In this document: piece after piece, positions 28,009-37,012 of the stretch
Layout of the letters: the number at the start of each line of letters is the position of its first letter
How positions within the stretch are numbered: position 1 is the stretch's first letter
Origin: Gilvimarinus chinensis DSM 19667
GTDB taxonomy: Bacteria > Pseudomonadota > Gammaproteobacteria > Pseudomonadales > Cellvibrionaceae
Direction: 5' to 3'
NCBI RefSeq assembly: GCF_000377745.1
Contig: NZ_KB898709.1
Location: forward strand, 129,001-193,000
Length of the DNA stretch: 64,000 bases
Translations under genes and position numbers: made by a program
The notes under the pieces: generated by a model
What the model saw: only the letters and a program-made list of their open reading frames with translations
Database searches by the model: none
What the model was told of the DNA's origin: nothing

Positions 28009-28829
28009 ATTTTTTTCTGCTCCGGGGAGTCACTTTGAGGGGCAAGCTTAGGCAGCGCGTAAGCGTAGATAACCATGGCAACGCCCAGCAATAACATCGG
28101 CAGCGACAGCAGCTGTCCCCGAGTTACCCAACCGTATAAATCAAATTGAATGTGCTGATCTGGCTCGCGGGCAAACTCAGCAATAATTCTGAAACAGGCG
28201 TAACCGATCAAAAACACACCGCTAACGGCGCCGGTCGGACGCGGTTTGCGTGAGAACCAGTAAACGAGACTGAATAGCAACACCCCCTCCATCGCAAACT
28301 GGTATAGCTGCGAAGGGTGGCGTGGCAGCAGGTCCGGGTCTTTCGGGAAAACCATGGCCCAAGGCCCCTCGGTAGGACGCCCCCACAGCTCCTGACCGAT
28401 AAAATTGCCGAGACGCCCAAACGCCAACCCCAAAGGCACTATCGGCGCTACGAAATCGGTTAAACGGAAGTAAGGGATGTGGATCCTGTGAGCATAAAAC
28501 AACATGGCAAGTAATACGCCGATCAACCCTCCATGGAAAGACATACCGCCCTCCCAGATACGAAACAGCAGCATCGGGTCGCGCATCCAGGCTTCGAAAT
28601 TGTAAAACACCACGTAGCCCACGCGGCCCCCCAATACTACGCCGAACGCACCGTAAGTAATCAAGTTTTCAACTTGGGCCTTGGTCACCGGCGAGTCCTC
28701 TCGCTTAGACCGCCGCATGGCAATAAACCAAGCAGAGGCAAAAGCAAACAAGTACATAATGCCGTACCAGTGCACCTGTAACGGACCTAAAGATAACGCA
28801 ACGGGGTCAAAATCTGGGTGGGTCAACAT
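28005..28829 (-). CDS. lgt: Lgt, prolipoprotein diacylglyceryl transferase
   Basis: This 274-residue inner-membrane enzyme transfers diacylglycerol from phosphatidylglycerol to the lipobox cysteine of prelipoproteins. It has about seven membrane helices. Visible family motifs are [36 protein letters not shown] with the essential His, and [16 protein letters not shown] with the signature Asn and Glu region. The five or so lipoproteins in this window would depend on it. Its stop overlaps the thyA start (ATGA). Confidence 0.96.
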   Translation of the reverse strand: MLTHPDFDPVALSLGPLQVHWYGIMYLFAFASAWFIAMRRSKREDSPVTKAQVENLITYGAFGVVLGGRVGYVVFYNFEAWMRDPMLLFRIWEGGMSFHGGLIGVLLAMLFYAHRIHIPYFRLTDFVAPIVPLGLAFGRLGNFIGQELWGRPTEGPWAMVFPKDPDLLPRHPSQLYQFAMEGVLLFSLVYWFSRKPRPTGAVSGVFLIGYACFRIIAEFAREPDQHIQFDLYGWVTRGQLLSLPMLLLGVAMVIYAYALPKLAPQSDSPEQKKI

Positions 28830-28896
28830 AAAGCGAGCGCCAGTAAAAAAGTGCGGGCAATCATAACACCGGCACGTTCAAGGTAAAACCGCGCCG

Positions 28897-31170
28897 CTAC
28901 TCGGTGTCGGAAAGAGGCCGCACCACTCGAGTCACTCCAGCCTCCTGCAGGGTTTGATCGATTCTTGCCCGAACATCCGCCGCATCAGACAGCCCCATCA
29001 CGTCATCAAGCAAGGCTTCGGCCTGCGGAAGATTAAGCGCACGAATGACCGACTTCACCTTGGGCAAGTTCGTTGCATTCATGGACAGAACGTCATAGCC
29101 CATCGCCAAAAGAATAATTGCAGCACCGGGATCCCCAGCGAGCTCCCCGCATATCCCCACACTGACCCCTTGCGAATGGCCATCCTGTACCACCTGCTGC
29201 AAAGCGCGTAACACGGCGGGGTGGAAGGCCTGGTACAAATCAGCAACCCTGGCGTTATTACGGTCAACCGCCAATAAATATTGAGTCAGGTCGTTACTGC
29301 CTACCGACAGAAAATCCACCCGAGCGGCGAGCTCTCGGGCCTGGTAAACAGCAGCCGGCACTTCGATCATCACCCCCAGCGGCGGCAGCTTAACATCATA
29401 ATCCTCTTCCAATAGCTCATGATACGCGCGGTAGATAAGCGTTTTTGCTTCTTCTAATTCCTGCACGCCGCTGATCATTGGAAGTAGAATCCGCAAATTA
29501 TCCAGACCACTGCTGGCCTTAATCATGGCGCGAATTTGCGCGAGAAATATCTCGGGATGATCCAGGGTCACCCGAATACCACGCCAACCCAAAAACGGGT
29601 TAGCCTCTTCGATGGGAAAGTAAGGTAAGGCCTTATCACCACCAATATCGAGTGTACGCATAGTGACAGTGTGCGGAGCAAAAGCTTCCAGCTGCTCGCG
29701 GTAGATAATGCGTTGCTCTTCCTCGGAAGGAAATCGATCGCGCAGTAAGAAGGGCACTTCGGTACGGTATAAACCCACCCCCTCAGCACCGCGCTCTAAT
29801 GAGCGAACCACATCAGTCATCAGGCCCGTATTCACCCATAGCGGCAAACGGTACTTATCGAGCGTTTCACAGGGTAGGTCCTTCAGGGCTTCAAGCCCCT
29901 TGACCAACTCTTCCTCTTCACGGGCAATAGCACTGTAATGCTTGGTTAACTGCGGCCCAGGATCACTATAAACAGTCCCTTTATAGCCATCGACAATGAC
30001 TGGGCGGCCATCCATACGTGTGTAGGGCAAGTCCACGGCCCCCATCACCGTAGGGATACCCATTGCCCTGGCCAAGATGGCAACGTGAGAGTTACTTGAG
30101 CCTTGTACCGAAATCAAACCCGCCAGCTTATGCTCAGGCACCTCCCCAAGCATAGAAGCAGTTAAATCATCGCCAATAAGAATTGTTTGGTCGGGGTAAA
30201 CTTGACACTGTTGATTCGACTCCTGCAAATACGCCAGCACGCGGCGCCCCAAGTCGCGCACATCGGTGGCGCGCTCACGAAGATACGCATCGCTCATACT
30301 GGCGAACGTATTCTCATGCTCTAGAATCACCTCACTCCAGGCATAGGGAGCGCAGGTACCCTCTCGAATTTTTGCAATGACTTCGCCACCCAAAGAGGCA
30401 TCGTCCAACATGGCAAGGTAGGCATCAAATAACGCCCGCTCTTCTCGGTTCAACCGCTCTTCGAGTTGCCGCCCCAGACCCTTGATGTCTTCACGCACCG
30501 CCATCAGGCAACGCTGGAAAAACTCTATTTCGGCATCGACATCATCGCAGGAGCGATAGGGTACAGACTTTAAATCCGCAAGAGGTGCTACGACGACCGC
30601 TTCACCGATAGCAATGCCCGGGGCGCCCGAGACACCGGAGAACTTCGCTTGCGCAGCAGTGTTACCAATAGCAACCATGGTGCCGGTAGCCTCGGCGTGA
30701 GCAATCACACCGGCCAACTGAGCCGACATAGTGACGAGGAAGGCTTCATCGCCTTCATCAAAGCGCCGTCGCTCAACTTGCTGCACCACTAACACCCCAA
30801 GCACCTGCCGATGGTGGATGATTGGCACACCGAGAAAAGAACTGTAGCGCTCTTCACCGGTTTCAGGAAAATATTGATAAGACGGGTGCGATTCAGCATC
30901 TTCAAGGTTGACGGGCTCTTCACGCGATACCACTCGCCCCACCAACCCCTCGCCACGGGCCAGCCTTACCTGCCCTACCGCCGCCTGCTGAAGACCTTCG
31001 GTGGCCATCAGCACATAATCACCGGCAGAATCGCGTAAATACACCGAGCACACCTGCGTGTGCATGGCCTGCTTAACCCGAGTGACAATAATGGCCAACG
31101 CCTTGTGCAGATCACGGGCGGAATTCACTTCCTGAACAATACTGCGCAAAGAATTAAGCATAGAGGCCAT
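28897..31170 (-). CDS. ptsP: PtsP, EI-Ntr phosphoenolpyruvate-protein phosphotransferase
   Basis: This 757-residue protein starts the nitrogen PTS by taking phosphate from PEP and passing it to NPr. A GAF domain covers residues 1-155 (SVYLRDSAGDYVLMATEGL, GEGLVGRVVSREEPVNL). The phosphohistidine domain follows with GSSNSHVAILARAMGIP (His362), and the C-terminal PEP-binding barrel has GVGLYRTEVPFLL and VDFLSVGSNDLTQYLLAVDR. An ATG at 31161, giving MLNSLRSIV as in E. coli, is an alternative start. It follows rppH by 31 bases, as in Pseudomonas and E. coli. Confidence 0.95.
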   Translation of the reverse strand: MASMLNSLRSIVQEVNSARDLHKALAIIVTRVKQAMHTQVCSVYLRDSAGDYVLMATEGLQQAAVGQVRLARGEGLVGRVVSREEPVNLEDAESHPSYQYFPETGEERYSSFLGVPIIHHRQVLGVLVVQQVERRRFDEGDEAFLVTMSAQLAGVIAHAEATGTMVAIGNTAAQAKFSGVSGAPGIAIGEAVVVAPLADLKSVPYRSCDDVDAEIEFFQRCLMAVREDIKGLGRQLEERLNREERALFDAYLAMLDDASLGGEVIAKIREGTCAPYAWSEVILEHENTFASMSDAYLRERATDVRDLGRRVLAYLQESNQQCQVYPDQTILIGDDLTASMLGEVPEHKLAGLISVQGSSNSHVAILARAMGIPTVMGAVDLPYTRMDGRPVIVDGYKGTVYSDPGPQLTKHYSAIAREEEELVKGLEALKDLPCETLDKYRLPLWVNTGLMTDVVRSLERGAEGVGLYRTEVPFLLRDRFPSEEEQRIIYREQLEAFAPHTVTMRTLDIGGDKALPYFPIEEANPFLGWRGIRVTLDHPEIFLAQIRAMIKASSGLDNLRILLPMISGVQELEEAKTLIYRAYHELLEEDYDVKLPPLGVMIEVPAAVYQARELAARVDFLSVGSNDLTQYLLAVDRNNARVADLYQAFHPAVLRALQQVVQDGHSQGVSVGICGELAGDPGAAIILLAMGYDVLSMNATNLPKVKSVIRALNLPQAEALLDDVMGLSDAADVRARIDQTLQEAGVTRVVRPLSDTE

Positions 31171-31201
31171 TAACCGTTTTCAACCCTTATCGCACCACCG
31201 G

Positions 31202-31699
31202 CTAACGCGCAGCGGTGCGCTCCAACTGGCAGTGTGTCGCTGCCAACTCTTTCAGCGCCCGGCGATAAACATCACGCTTGAACGCCACTACCTTACCCAA
31301 AGGGTACCAGTAGCTTACCCAGCGCCAGTCATCGAACTCTGCGCGCCCGCCGTTCTCCAGGCACACTTTATTTTCATCAGACTTTAGGCGTAATAAAAAC
31401 CATTTTTGCTTCTGCCCTATACACACAGGCTGTGAATGCTGACGGATCAGGCGTTGAGGTAATCGGTATCTCAACCAGCCGCGGGTACAACCCAAGATAT
31501 CCACATCATCCTCGGTTAACCCAACTTCTTCTCCCAGTTCGCGGTACAAGGCTTGCTCTGCGGTTTCTTGGGGATTGATCCCTCCCTGGGGAAATTGCCA
31601 GGCATCCTGACCACCTACGCGCCGGGCCCATAGTAATTGGCCCTGATCATTACTGAGCATAATTCCCACATTGGGGCGAAAGCCATCGGCATCTATCAC
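31202..31699 (-). CDS. rppH: RppH, RNA pyrophosphohydrolase
   Basis: This 165-residue Nudix hydrolase removes pyrophosphate from mRNA 5' ends and triggers decay. The Nudix box spans [23 protein letters not shown] near residues 38-60, with the expected Glu residues. [21 protein letters not shown] and AWQFPQGG are typical of RppH. Translation starts at GTG (31699), with GGGA seven bases upstream. It heads the rppH-ptsP-lgt-thyA run and is divergent from the HAD phosphatase gene. Confidence 0.95.
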   Translation of the reverse strand: MIDADGFRPNVGIMLSNDQGQLLWARRVGGQDAWQFPQGGINPQETAEQALYRELGEEVGLTEDDVDILGCTRGWLRYRLPQRLIRQHSQPVCIGQKQKWFLLRLKSDENKVCLENGGRAEFDDWRWVSYWYPLGKVVAFKRDVYRRALKELAATHCQLERTAAR

Positions 31700-31907
31700 G
31701 TTGAATTCCCGTTATATATTCTGTACTTAGCCTCGGTGTGGGGACACAGAGAAAACCCTCCGCATTGTTCCACAAAACCTACGGGCTCAGCAATTCGCTC
31801 TTTTATTAATATCTGCGAAGTGCAAAACACTATAGCAAATGTCGAGCATAAGACTGGCGAGCTTACCGGGCCGGCGCTATGCTACACACTTTTTTGCGGA
31901 GGCAGCC

Positions 31908-32564
31908 GTGGCACTGGCCATTTTCGACCTGGACAACACCCTTATTGCCGGCGACAGCGACCACTTATGGGGAGAGTTTCTTATATCAGAAAGACTGGTA
32001 GACGAAACCGAATACCGCCACCAAAACGATAAATTTTACGAAGACTACAAGGCCGCTCAACTTGATATTGACGCTTACCTTCGGTTCGCGCTCTCGCCTC
32101 TGCCTAGCCGCACCCTGGCCGAGTGGCGGGCGATCCATCAACGCTATCTTGAAAAGGCCATTAAGCCCATTCTGCTGCCCGCAGCCACCGAGCTGCTTCA
32201 AAAACACCGTGAGCGCGGCGACTATCTTCTTATTATTACTGCCACGAATGGCTTTATTACTCGCCCCATCGCCGAGTTACTTGGGGTGGATGAGATTCTT
32301 GCGACCGACCCCGAGATACATAATGGCTCGTATACCGGCGGTTATGTAGGTACACCCTGTTTTGCAGATGGCAAAGTCACCAACTTAAACCAATGGCTTA
32401 AGAACTCTGACCACACTTTACAAGGCAGCTACTTTTATAGCGACTCAATCAACGACCTGCCATTACTGAAGCAAGTCAGCTTCCCGGTCGCGGTTAACCC
32501 CGACGAGCCATTGCTCAACATTGCCTCAGAAAATCAGTGGCCCGTGCTGGATTTACGGAGTTAA
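31908..32564 (+). CDS. HAD-superfamily IB phosphatase (SerB/CicA-like)
   Basis: This 218-residue HAD hydrolase has motif I AIFDLDNTLIAGDSD (nucleophile and acid Asp), motif II IITATNGFI and motif III/IV FYSDSINDLPLLKQV. It belongs to subfamily IB with phosphoserine phosphatases. The GTG at 31908 is chosen over an upstream ATG because GGAGG lies five bases before it and motif I then begins at residue 4, as in homologues. Homologues sit divergent from rppH-ptsP in Pseudomonas. The substrate is not known; the imelysin-like gene follows by seven bases. Confidence 0.87.
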   Translation: MALAIFDLDNTLIAGDSDHLWGEFLISERLVDETEYRHQNDKFYEDYKAAQLDIDAYLRFALSPLPSRTLAEWRAIHQRYLEKAIKPILLPAATELLQKHRERGDYLLIITATNGFITRPIAELLGVDEILATDPEIHNGSYTGGYVGTPCFADGKVTNLNQWLKNSDHTLQGSYFYSDSINDLPLLKQVSFPVAVNPDEPLLNIASENQWPVLDLRS

Positions 32565-32570
32565 CCGCCT

Positions 32571-33617
32571 GTGCGCGTATTTTTTCTTCTTGCACTCATC
32601 GCAGTTTGTGCGGGTTGTAACAGACAGGAAGCACCCCCAGCACCCCCTGATGCCGCTGCCATCAAAGCATCGGGCGCTGAACACACGAGCACAGCCGCCA
32701 CTGAGCTTGGTAATAAGCTTTGGCAAACGGCGGCCGAGAACTGGCACAGTAATCAGCAACTTTGCATAAGCCAGCAACAAGCTGTCAGCACACTTTTGCA
32801 AAGCCCTAGCGCGCAGACTCTGATGGACGCACAAGATACATGGCTCAAGCTCCAAGAAGGCATGCAGAAAAACTCTGCGGCAACGGCCTTCGCAATAGTC
32901 AGCCCAGACTTATTCGCAGAGTTAGACGCCCTGTTGCAACTCACTGAAAGCCAGCCCATCGCCCCGGGATTTATTGACGCCATCGTCGGCTATCCCTACA
33001 GCGGCCTGGTGCACGATTTCTCCACACCGATCAATCGCACAACCCTGCTTGAGCAACATCAGCTGACCGATGACAGCGAAGCCCTGCTCGGCATGTATGT
33101 TGTGGAGTTTTTATTATTCGGTGAAAAGGGCGAACGCCAAGCCACCGATTTTGTAGCTGAGCTGCAAGGTACCGACTCTCTAAGCGCTCAACAAAGACCG
33201 CACAACCGTAGACGGAACTTACTCAAGCTAACCTCGACACTTTTATGTGACCATATCAAAGCCGTAAAGACCAACTGGATAGACACAAGCTCAAACATCA
33301 GCCGTGCCTATTTCACTTTGCCTCCGTTAGGACAACTCATGCTATGGAGAGAGGCTATTGCGGCAAGGCTGGAAGATGCCGCACCGCAGGACTGCGCATT
33401 CGCCAAGCAGCAATGCCAGAACACAACCGCCACGCTGATCGGTCTAAACCGCTATCTAGAGGCTACGCTGCAAGCTGAAGCCGAACTTAGTACGAGCGAT
33501 AAAACGCTCTATGACAGTATTGAGCTGCAACTGGCCAACATTAAGTCTGGCGCGCCCTTAGATACCGAGGCTTCGCTGGAGGTACTACGCAAAAACCCGG
33601 GCAAACACCGCCTTTAG
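32571..33617 (+). CDS. Imelysin-like (peptidase M75 family) lipoprotein
   Basis: This 348-residue protein starts with a lipoprotein signal peptide (lipobox VCAGC, Cys16) and then a helical domain like imelysins, which are periplasmic or outer-membrane proteins often tied to iron uptake. GYPYSGLVHDFSTP and LLGMYVVEFLLFGE match the imelysin core. The conserved GxHxxE motif reads GMYVVE (residues 174-179), so the His is lost and metal or ligand binding may differ. It starts at GTG with GGAG ten bases upstream. Its 3' end overlaps the convergent rlmI gene by 33 bases. Confidence 0.7.
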   Translation: MRVFFLLALIAVCAGCNRQEAPPAPPDAAAIKASGAEHTSTAATELGNKLWQTAAENWHSNQQLCISQQQAVSTLLQSPSAQTLMDAQDTWLKLQEGMQKNSAATAFAIVSPDLFAELDALLQLTESQPIAPGFIDAIVGYPYSGLVHDFSTPINRTTLLEQHQLTDDSEALLGMYVVEFLLFGEKGERQATDFVAELQGTDSLSAQQRPHNRRRNLLKLTSTLLCDHIKAVKTNWIDTSSNISRAYFTLPPLGQLMLWREAIAARLEDAAPQDCAFAKQQCQNTTATLIGLNRYLEATLQAEAELSTSDKTLYDSIELQLANIKSGAPLDTEASLEVLRKNPGKHRL

Positions 33618-34772
33618 GTAACACGTCTCGGCAATAGCCGGGTGAACAGGGTGATCTGCGCCCTGCCCCTGGCGCGCAATCACTCGTGCATCACGCCCTA
33701 ATTTGCGAGCGCTGCCGCGTACAATGTCCATTAACGTGTCTTCCGCTAAATGCATTGAGCAAGAAGCAGACACCAATAAACCGCCGTCGTTGAGCAGCTT
33801 TAAGCCCAGCTCATTGATGTGCCGGTAGGCCGCCTCGCCCGCTTTTTGGTCTTTGCGTTTTTTGATAAACGCGGGTGGGTCCAATACGACGACATCGAAT
33901 TTTTCACCGTTCGCGATCAGTTGCTTTAAGACATCAATCGCCTTACCGGTTTGCACACTGACTTTGTCCTCGACGTTATTCAGTGCGGCATTACGCATTA
34001 CCTGATCGGTCGCGCTTTGCGATGCATCAACACAGACAACGTCGCGGGCCCCCGCAACAGCGGCTTCAATGCCCCAGCCGCCGATGTAGGAAAACACATC
34101 CAGAACGCGTTGCCCCTGCGCCCAGTTATTTAACAACGCACGCCCCATACGGTGATCGTAAAACCAACCGGTTTTCTGCCCGGTTTGTACGGGTGCCAAA
34201 AATCGCGCGCCGTTTTCTATCAGCTCTACCTCGGCGGGCACCTCACCGTGGACAACCTCGGTATAGCGTGCCAACCCTTCAAGCTCACGAGCACTGTGAT
34301 CGTTGGCAAGCAACACCCCACGCGGACTCAGTAAGTCGACCAACGCCTGCACTAAAGGCTCTTTTAATTGTTCCATTCCGGCGCTGGCGATCTGCACCAC
34401 CAGATAGTCACCAAACCTGTCCACCACCAAGCCTGGCAGCCAATCGCTGTCACCAAACACCAGCCGATAGTAAGGCTCGGCAAAAGCCGCTTGGCGCAAC
34501 TGCAGCGCAAGCGCTAAACGATGGTAAAGCAGATCATAAGCCAGCGGCTGGGCGTCGCGACTGATAAGTCGGGCGCAAATCAAATTAGCTGGATTCACCT
34601 GCGCCACACCCAGCAATTGCTCTTTGGCACTGTACACCTGAACCTGGGTGCCGGACTCAAGCACCTTGAGCGGGGTGCGTTTTACATCCACTTCATTGCT
34701 GTAAATCCAAAGATGGCCACGTTTTAGACGGCGATCCATCTGTGGTTTTAGGTAAAGACTGGCTAATGACAT
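33585..34772 (-). CDS. rlmI: RlmI-type 23S rRNA (cytosine-5) methyltransferase
   Basis: This 395-residue class I SAM methyltransferase has an N-terminal PUA domain (LKPQMDRRLKRGHLWIYSNEV). Its catalytic domain shows VLDVFSYIGGWGIEAAVAGA for SAM binding, VVLDPPAFIKKRKDQ and the catalytic Cys in VSASCSMHL. RlmI methylates C1962 of 23S rRNA in E. coli; the exact site here is inferred. The start at 34772 has GGAG eight bases upstream and gives the usual MSLASLYLKP opening; an in-frame ATG lies 69 bases further up. Confidence 0.92.
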   Translation of the reverse strand: MSLASLYLKPQMDRRLKRGHLWIYSNEVDVKRTPLKVLESGTQVQVYSAKEQLLGVAQVNPANLICARLISRDAQPLAYDLLYHRLALALQLRQAAFAEPYYRLVFGDSDWLPGLVVDRFGDYLVVQIASAGMEQLKEPLVQALVDLLSPRGVLLANDHSARELEGLARYTEVVHGEVPAEVELIENGARFLAPVQTGQKTGWFYDHRMGRALLNNWAQGQRVLDVFSYIGGWGIEAAVAGARDVVCVDASQSATDQVMRNAALNNVEDKVSVQTGKAIDVLKQLIANGEKFDVVVLDPPAFIKKRKDQKAGEAAYRHINELGLKLLNDGGLLVSASCSMHLAEDTLMDIVRGSARKLGRDARVIARQGQGADHPVHPAIAETCYLKAVFARVFA

Positions 34773-34871
34773 GAAAAGCACTCCGGCGAAATGAACGGCA
34801 TTATAGCGCAATGCCACGATCGGTCCTGAGCGCAACAACACGGCATTCTGAATGAACTTGTAAGCTGGCGG

Positions 34872-35300
34872 TTATTCTTCTGGCAGGTTATTTAAGGGCA
34901 AGCTGGTCTTATCACCAAAGGCTTGCATATCTTCTGCCGAGGCGCCATCGCGGCATTCACCACGAAGCCACTGCACATAATTACTGAGGCGATAGTCCAG
35001 CTTCAGAAATCCGTCACGACAATAACCGGTGGCTGCAACCACAAAGCCTGCCCGCGCTTTGAGCTTTTCGTAATCACGCTCACCTGGGGGACGGCTGGGC
35101 CCACGACGAATATTCGCCTTGCGATCCATTTCTGGGGTGAGGCCAACACGGTAGATAAACTGTTTGCTGGCGTTAGGCAGAATCCGCACACTCAGCGTTT
35201 CAGGCAAGTTACCGTAGGAAGGCGTACTGGAACAACCAGAAAGTAGCGCCGCCAGCACCAGCACACCGATGAAAATCTTTTTTATGCCTAGGTCATCCAT
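34872..35300 (-). CDS. Small lipoprotein of unknown function
   Basis: I do not recognise a family. The 142-residue protein has a lipoprotein signal peptide (IFIGVLVLAALLSGC, lipobox LSGC). Its mature part is polar and holds two further cysteines (YCRDGFLKLDYRL and GECRDGA), which could form a disulfide bond in the periplasm. It lies 51 bases downstream of the GH5 glycanase gene on the same strand, so it may be co-transcribed with it. There is no evidence for a role. Confidence 0.7.
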   Translation of the reverse strand: MDDLGIKKIFIGVLVLAALLSGCSSTPSYGNLPETLSVRILPNASKQFIYRVGLTPEMDRKANIRRGPSRPPGERDYEKLKARAGFVVAATGYCRDGFLKLDYRLSNYVQWLRGECRDGASAEDMQAFGDKTSLPLNNLPEE

Positions 35301-35351
35301 ACAACCGCCCGAGTATTTATTCAGGCGGTCTAGTCTATCGATGTGCCAGAA

Positions 35352-36827
35352 TTAAGGCAAAACCACTTGGCGAACATTAGAGGGCGCAGACTCCCCGCTT
35401 TCATTGCGAGCAATCACCCGATAAAAATACATCTGCCCTGGCGTAAGGTCAGAGGTGTCTTTAAATATGGCCTGCTGCTGCGGGCGATACTCCTGCACAC
35501 CATCTGAAACGTTATCGGCCACGACCTGCCAAGGACCATCTTGAGAAATGGCGCGCTCTACACGGTAGAAGCGACCCAGTGGCGCGCCCATAAAGTTAAT
35601 GCGCTCACGCGGATCGACAATAGCGCGCAGTATAGGCGCCTCCGGGGCGGGTAACGCAGGCACCGCCTCCAGGCCCGCCATTTGTGCCTGGGCTTTGCGC
35701 ACCAAGTCCACCACCGCTTGCTCTTCATTGGGCTCGCCCTCTGGAAAACCGGGCAGGTGATAGCTGTAATGGCCGGTATACTCTTTGTGCCAGTAGAAAC
35801 CACCGTTGTGGCGATGCCCGCGGAACCCCCAAATAAAGGCACCCGCAGCACGTGCTCCTTTGTACTCGGCATGCACAGCCGCCTGCATAATGCTGTTTAA
35901 TCCCTCGGCATCACGCAAACCAAACTCACCGATCAAATACACCTTCTGTGCGTTGATTTCCTGCAGGTCTTTATGCACCTGCTCGGGTGAATTATTGTTG
36001 TTGGTGGTGTAGAAATGGTTGGAAATAATGTCTACGTTCGGATCGGTCAGTGAGAACTGATTGATCTTTAAGTAGGTGCCATCAACCACCAAATGATTGT
36101 CATCCAGTGCTTTAATTAACGCAGCCGTCTTGCGCACGAAAGGCTCGGTAGATTCTTTCAGCTCGTTACCCGTCTCCCAGGCCAAAATCGCTTTTTCGTC
36201 GCGGTACTTGCGGCCGGTAATGGTGTTGGTACGGTTAATCACCTGGCGAATAACATGGTGATAAGCGGCGAAGGTTTTACTGTTGGTATCGTAAAAATCG
36301 TCAGCGGTTTCATCGTAAAATGCCGCCAGCTGTTCACGGCCACCCCACCATTTCCAGTGGTCGATAAACGGTAAAATCAAACGCAGGCCGTGTTTTTCCG
36401 ACAGCGCGATCATACGGTCATAGTGCACCATGGCGGCTTCATTTAAGCGGGGCATACCGCCCTTATCTGCGGGCGCAAGAATGTGAGTCTCTCGGCCGCA
36501 GGCTTCATCGTAGGGAGTCTCTACCGACAGCACATACACACGCATCGCTTTGTGGCCACTTTTCACCAGCGCTTTAATCCAGTTTTCCTGCTCATCGGCC
36601 GTGGGCCAGCGAAAATACTGCCCCCAACCTCGCGGGTCGGCCTCGCAAACCCCACGCGCGTCATCCTCAATTCGGTGCAGCTCGGGGGCGTGAATTCCGG
36701 CAAAGCGAAATTCCTGATCCCCCTCCATTAAGCGGTGACCGTCACGGGTTATAAATTCGTCAAAGGCGAGGGCTTGAGCACAGAACAAAGACAGAGCAGA
36801 AAGGGAAAGACGCTGCAGTAAATTCAT
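35352..36827 (-). CDS. Secreted glycoside hydrolase family 5 (mannanase-like) with C-terminal Fn3-like domain
   Basis: This 491-residue enzyme starts with a signal peptide cut after CAQALA. A GH5 barrel follows (about residues 25-370). The acid/base Glu222 lies in ILAWETGNELKES and the nucleophile Glu301 in YLIGEFGLRD. The layout resembles GH5_7 endo-beta-mannanases, but the substrate could be another beta-glycan. Residues 400-491 look like a fibronectin III-type beta-sandwich (FYRVIARNESGESAPSNV). An operator-like palindrome and tandem repeats lie upstream at 36863-36932. Confidence 0.85.
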   Translation of the reverse strand: MNLLQRLSLSALSLFCAQALAFDEFITRDGHRLMEGDQEFRFAGIHAPELHRIEDDARGVCEADPRGWGQYFRWPTADEQENWIKALVKSGHKAMRVYVLSVETPYDEACGRETHILAPADKGGMPRLNEAAMVHYDRMIALSEKHGLRLILPFIDHWKWWGGREQLAAFYDETADDFYDTNSKTFAAYHHVIRQVINRTNTITGRKYRDEKAILAWETGNELKESTEPFVRKTAALIKALDDNHLVVDGTYLKINQFSLTDPNVDIISNHFYTTNNNNSPEQVHKDLQEINAQKVYLIGEFGLRDAEGLNSIMQAAVHAEYKGARAAGAFIWGFRGHRHNGGFYWHKEYTGHYSYHLPGFPEGEPNEEQAVVDLVRKAQAQMAGLEAVPALPAPEAPILRAIVDPRERINFMGAPLGRFYRVERAISQDGPWQVVADNVSDGVQEYRPQQQAIFKDTSDLTPGQMYFYRVIARNESGESAPSNVRQVVLP

Positions 36828-36862
36828 AGGGCACCAGTGTTTCTAAGCGAAAATAACGCATT

Positions 36863-36883
36863 CGTTGTTATGAGCGTTGTTAT
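36863..36883. repeat. Tandem 9-base repeats upstream of the GH5 gene
   Basis: CGTTGTTAT occurs at 36863-36871 and again at 36875-36883, a period of 12 bases, 36-56 bases before the glycanase start. On the coding strand this reads as two ATAACAACG direct repeats. It could be a tandem activator or repressor site. Confidence 0.5.
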
Positions 36884-36918
36884 CAAAACGGGGCAAGCTT
36901 AGCAGCTTTTTATTAAAA

Positions 36919-36932
36919 TGTAACCCGTTACA
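36919..36932. promoter_or_regulatory. Operator-like palindrome upstream of the GH5 gene
   Basis: TGTAAC and GTTACA are perfect inverted half-sites separated by CC, 92 bases before the glycanase start. Such sites are typical of LacI- or GntR-type sugar regulators, but the central bases do not follow the LacI CG pattern. Confidence 0.45.
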
Positions 36933-37012
36933 CCGAGACTGGAGTATAGCTTACGGGGCGCGATAGCGGGCGACAAAACAACCCATTACCCACCCCGCTA
37001 ATGGTTTACCGT

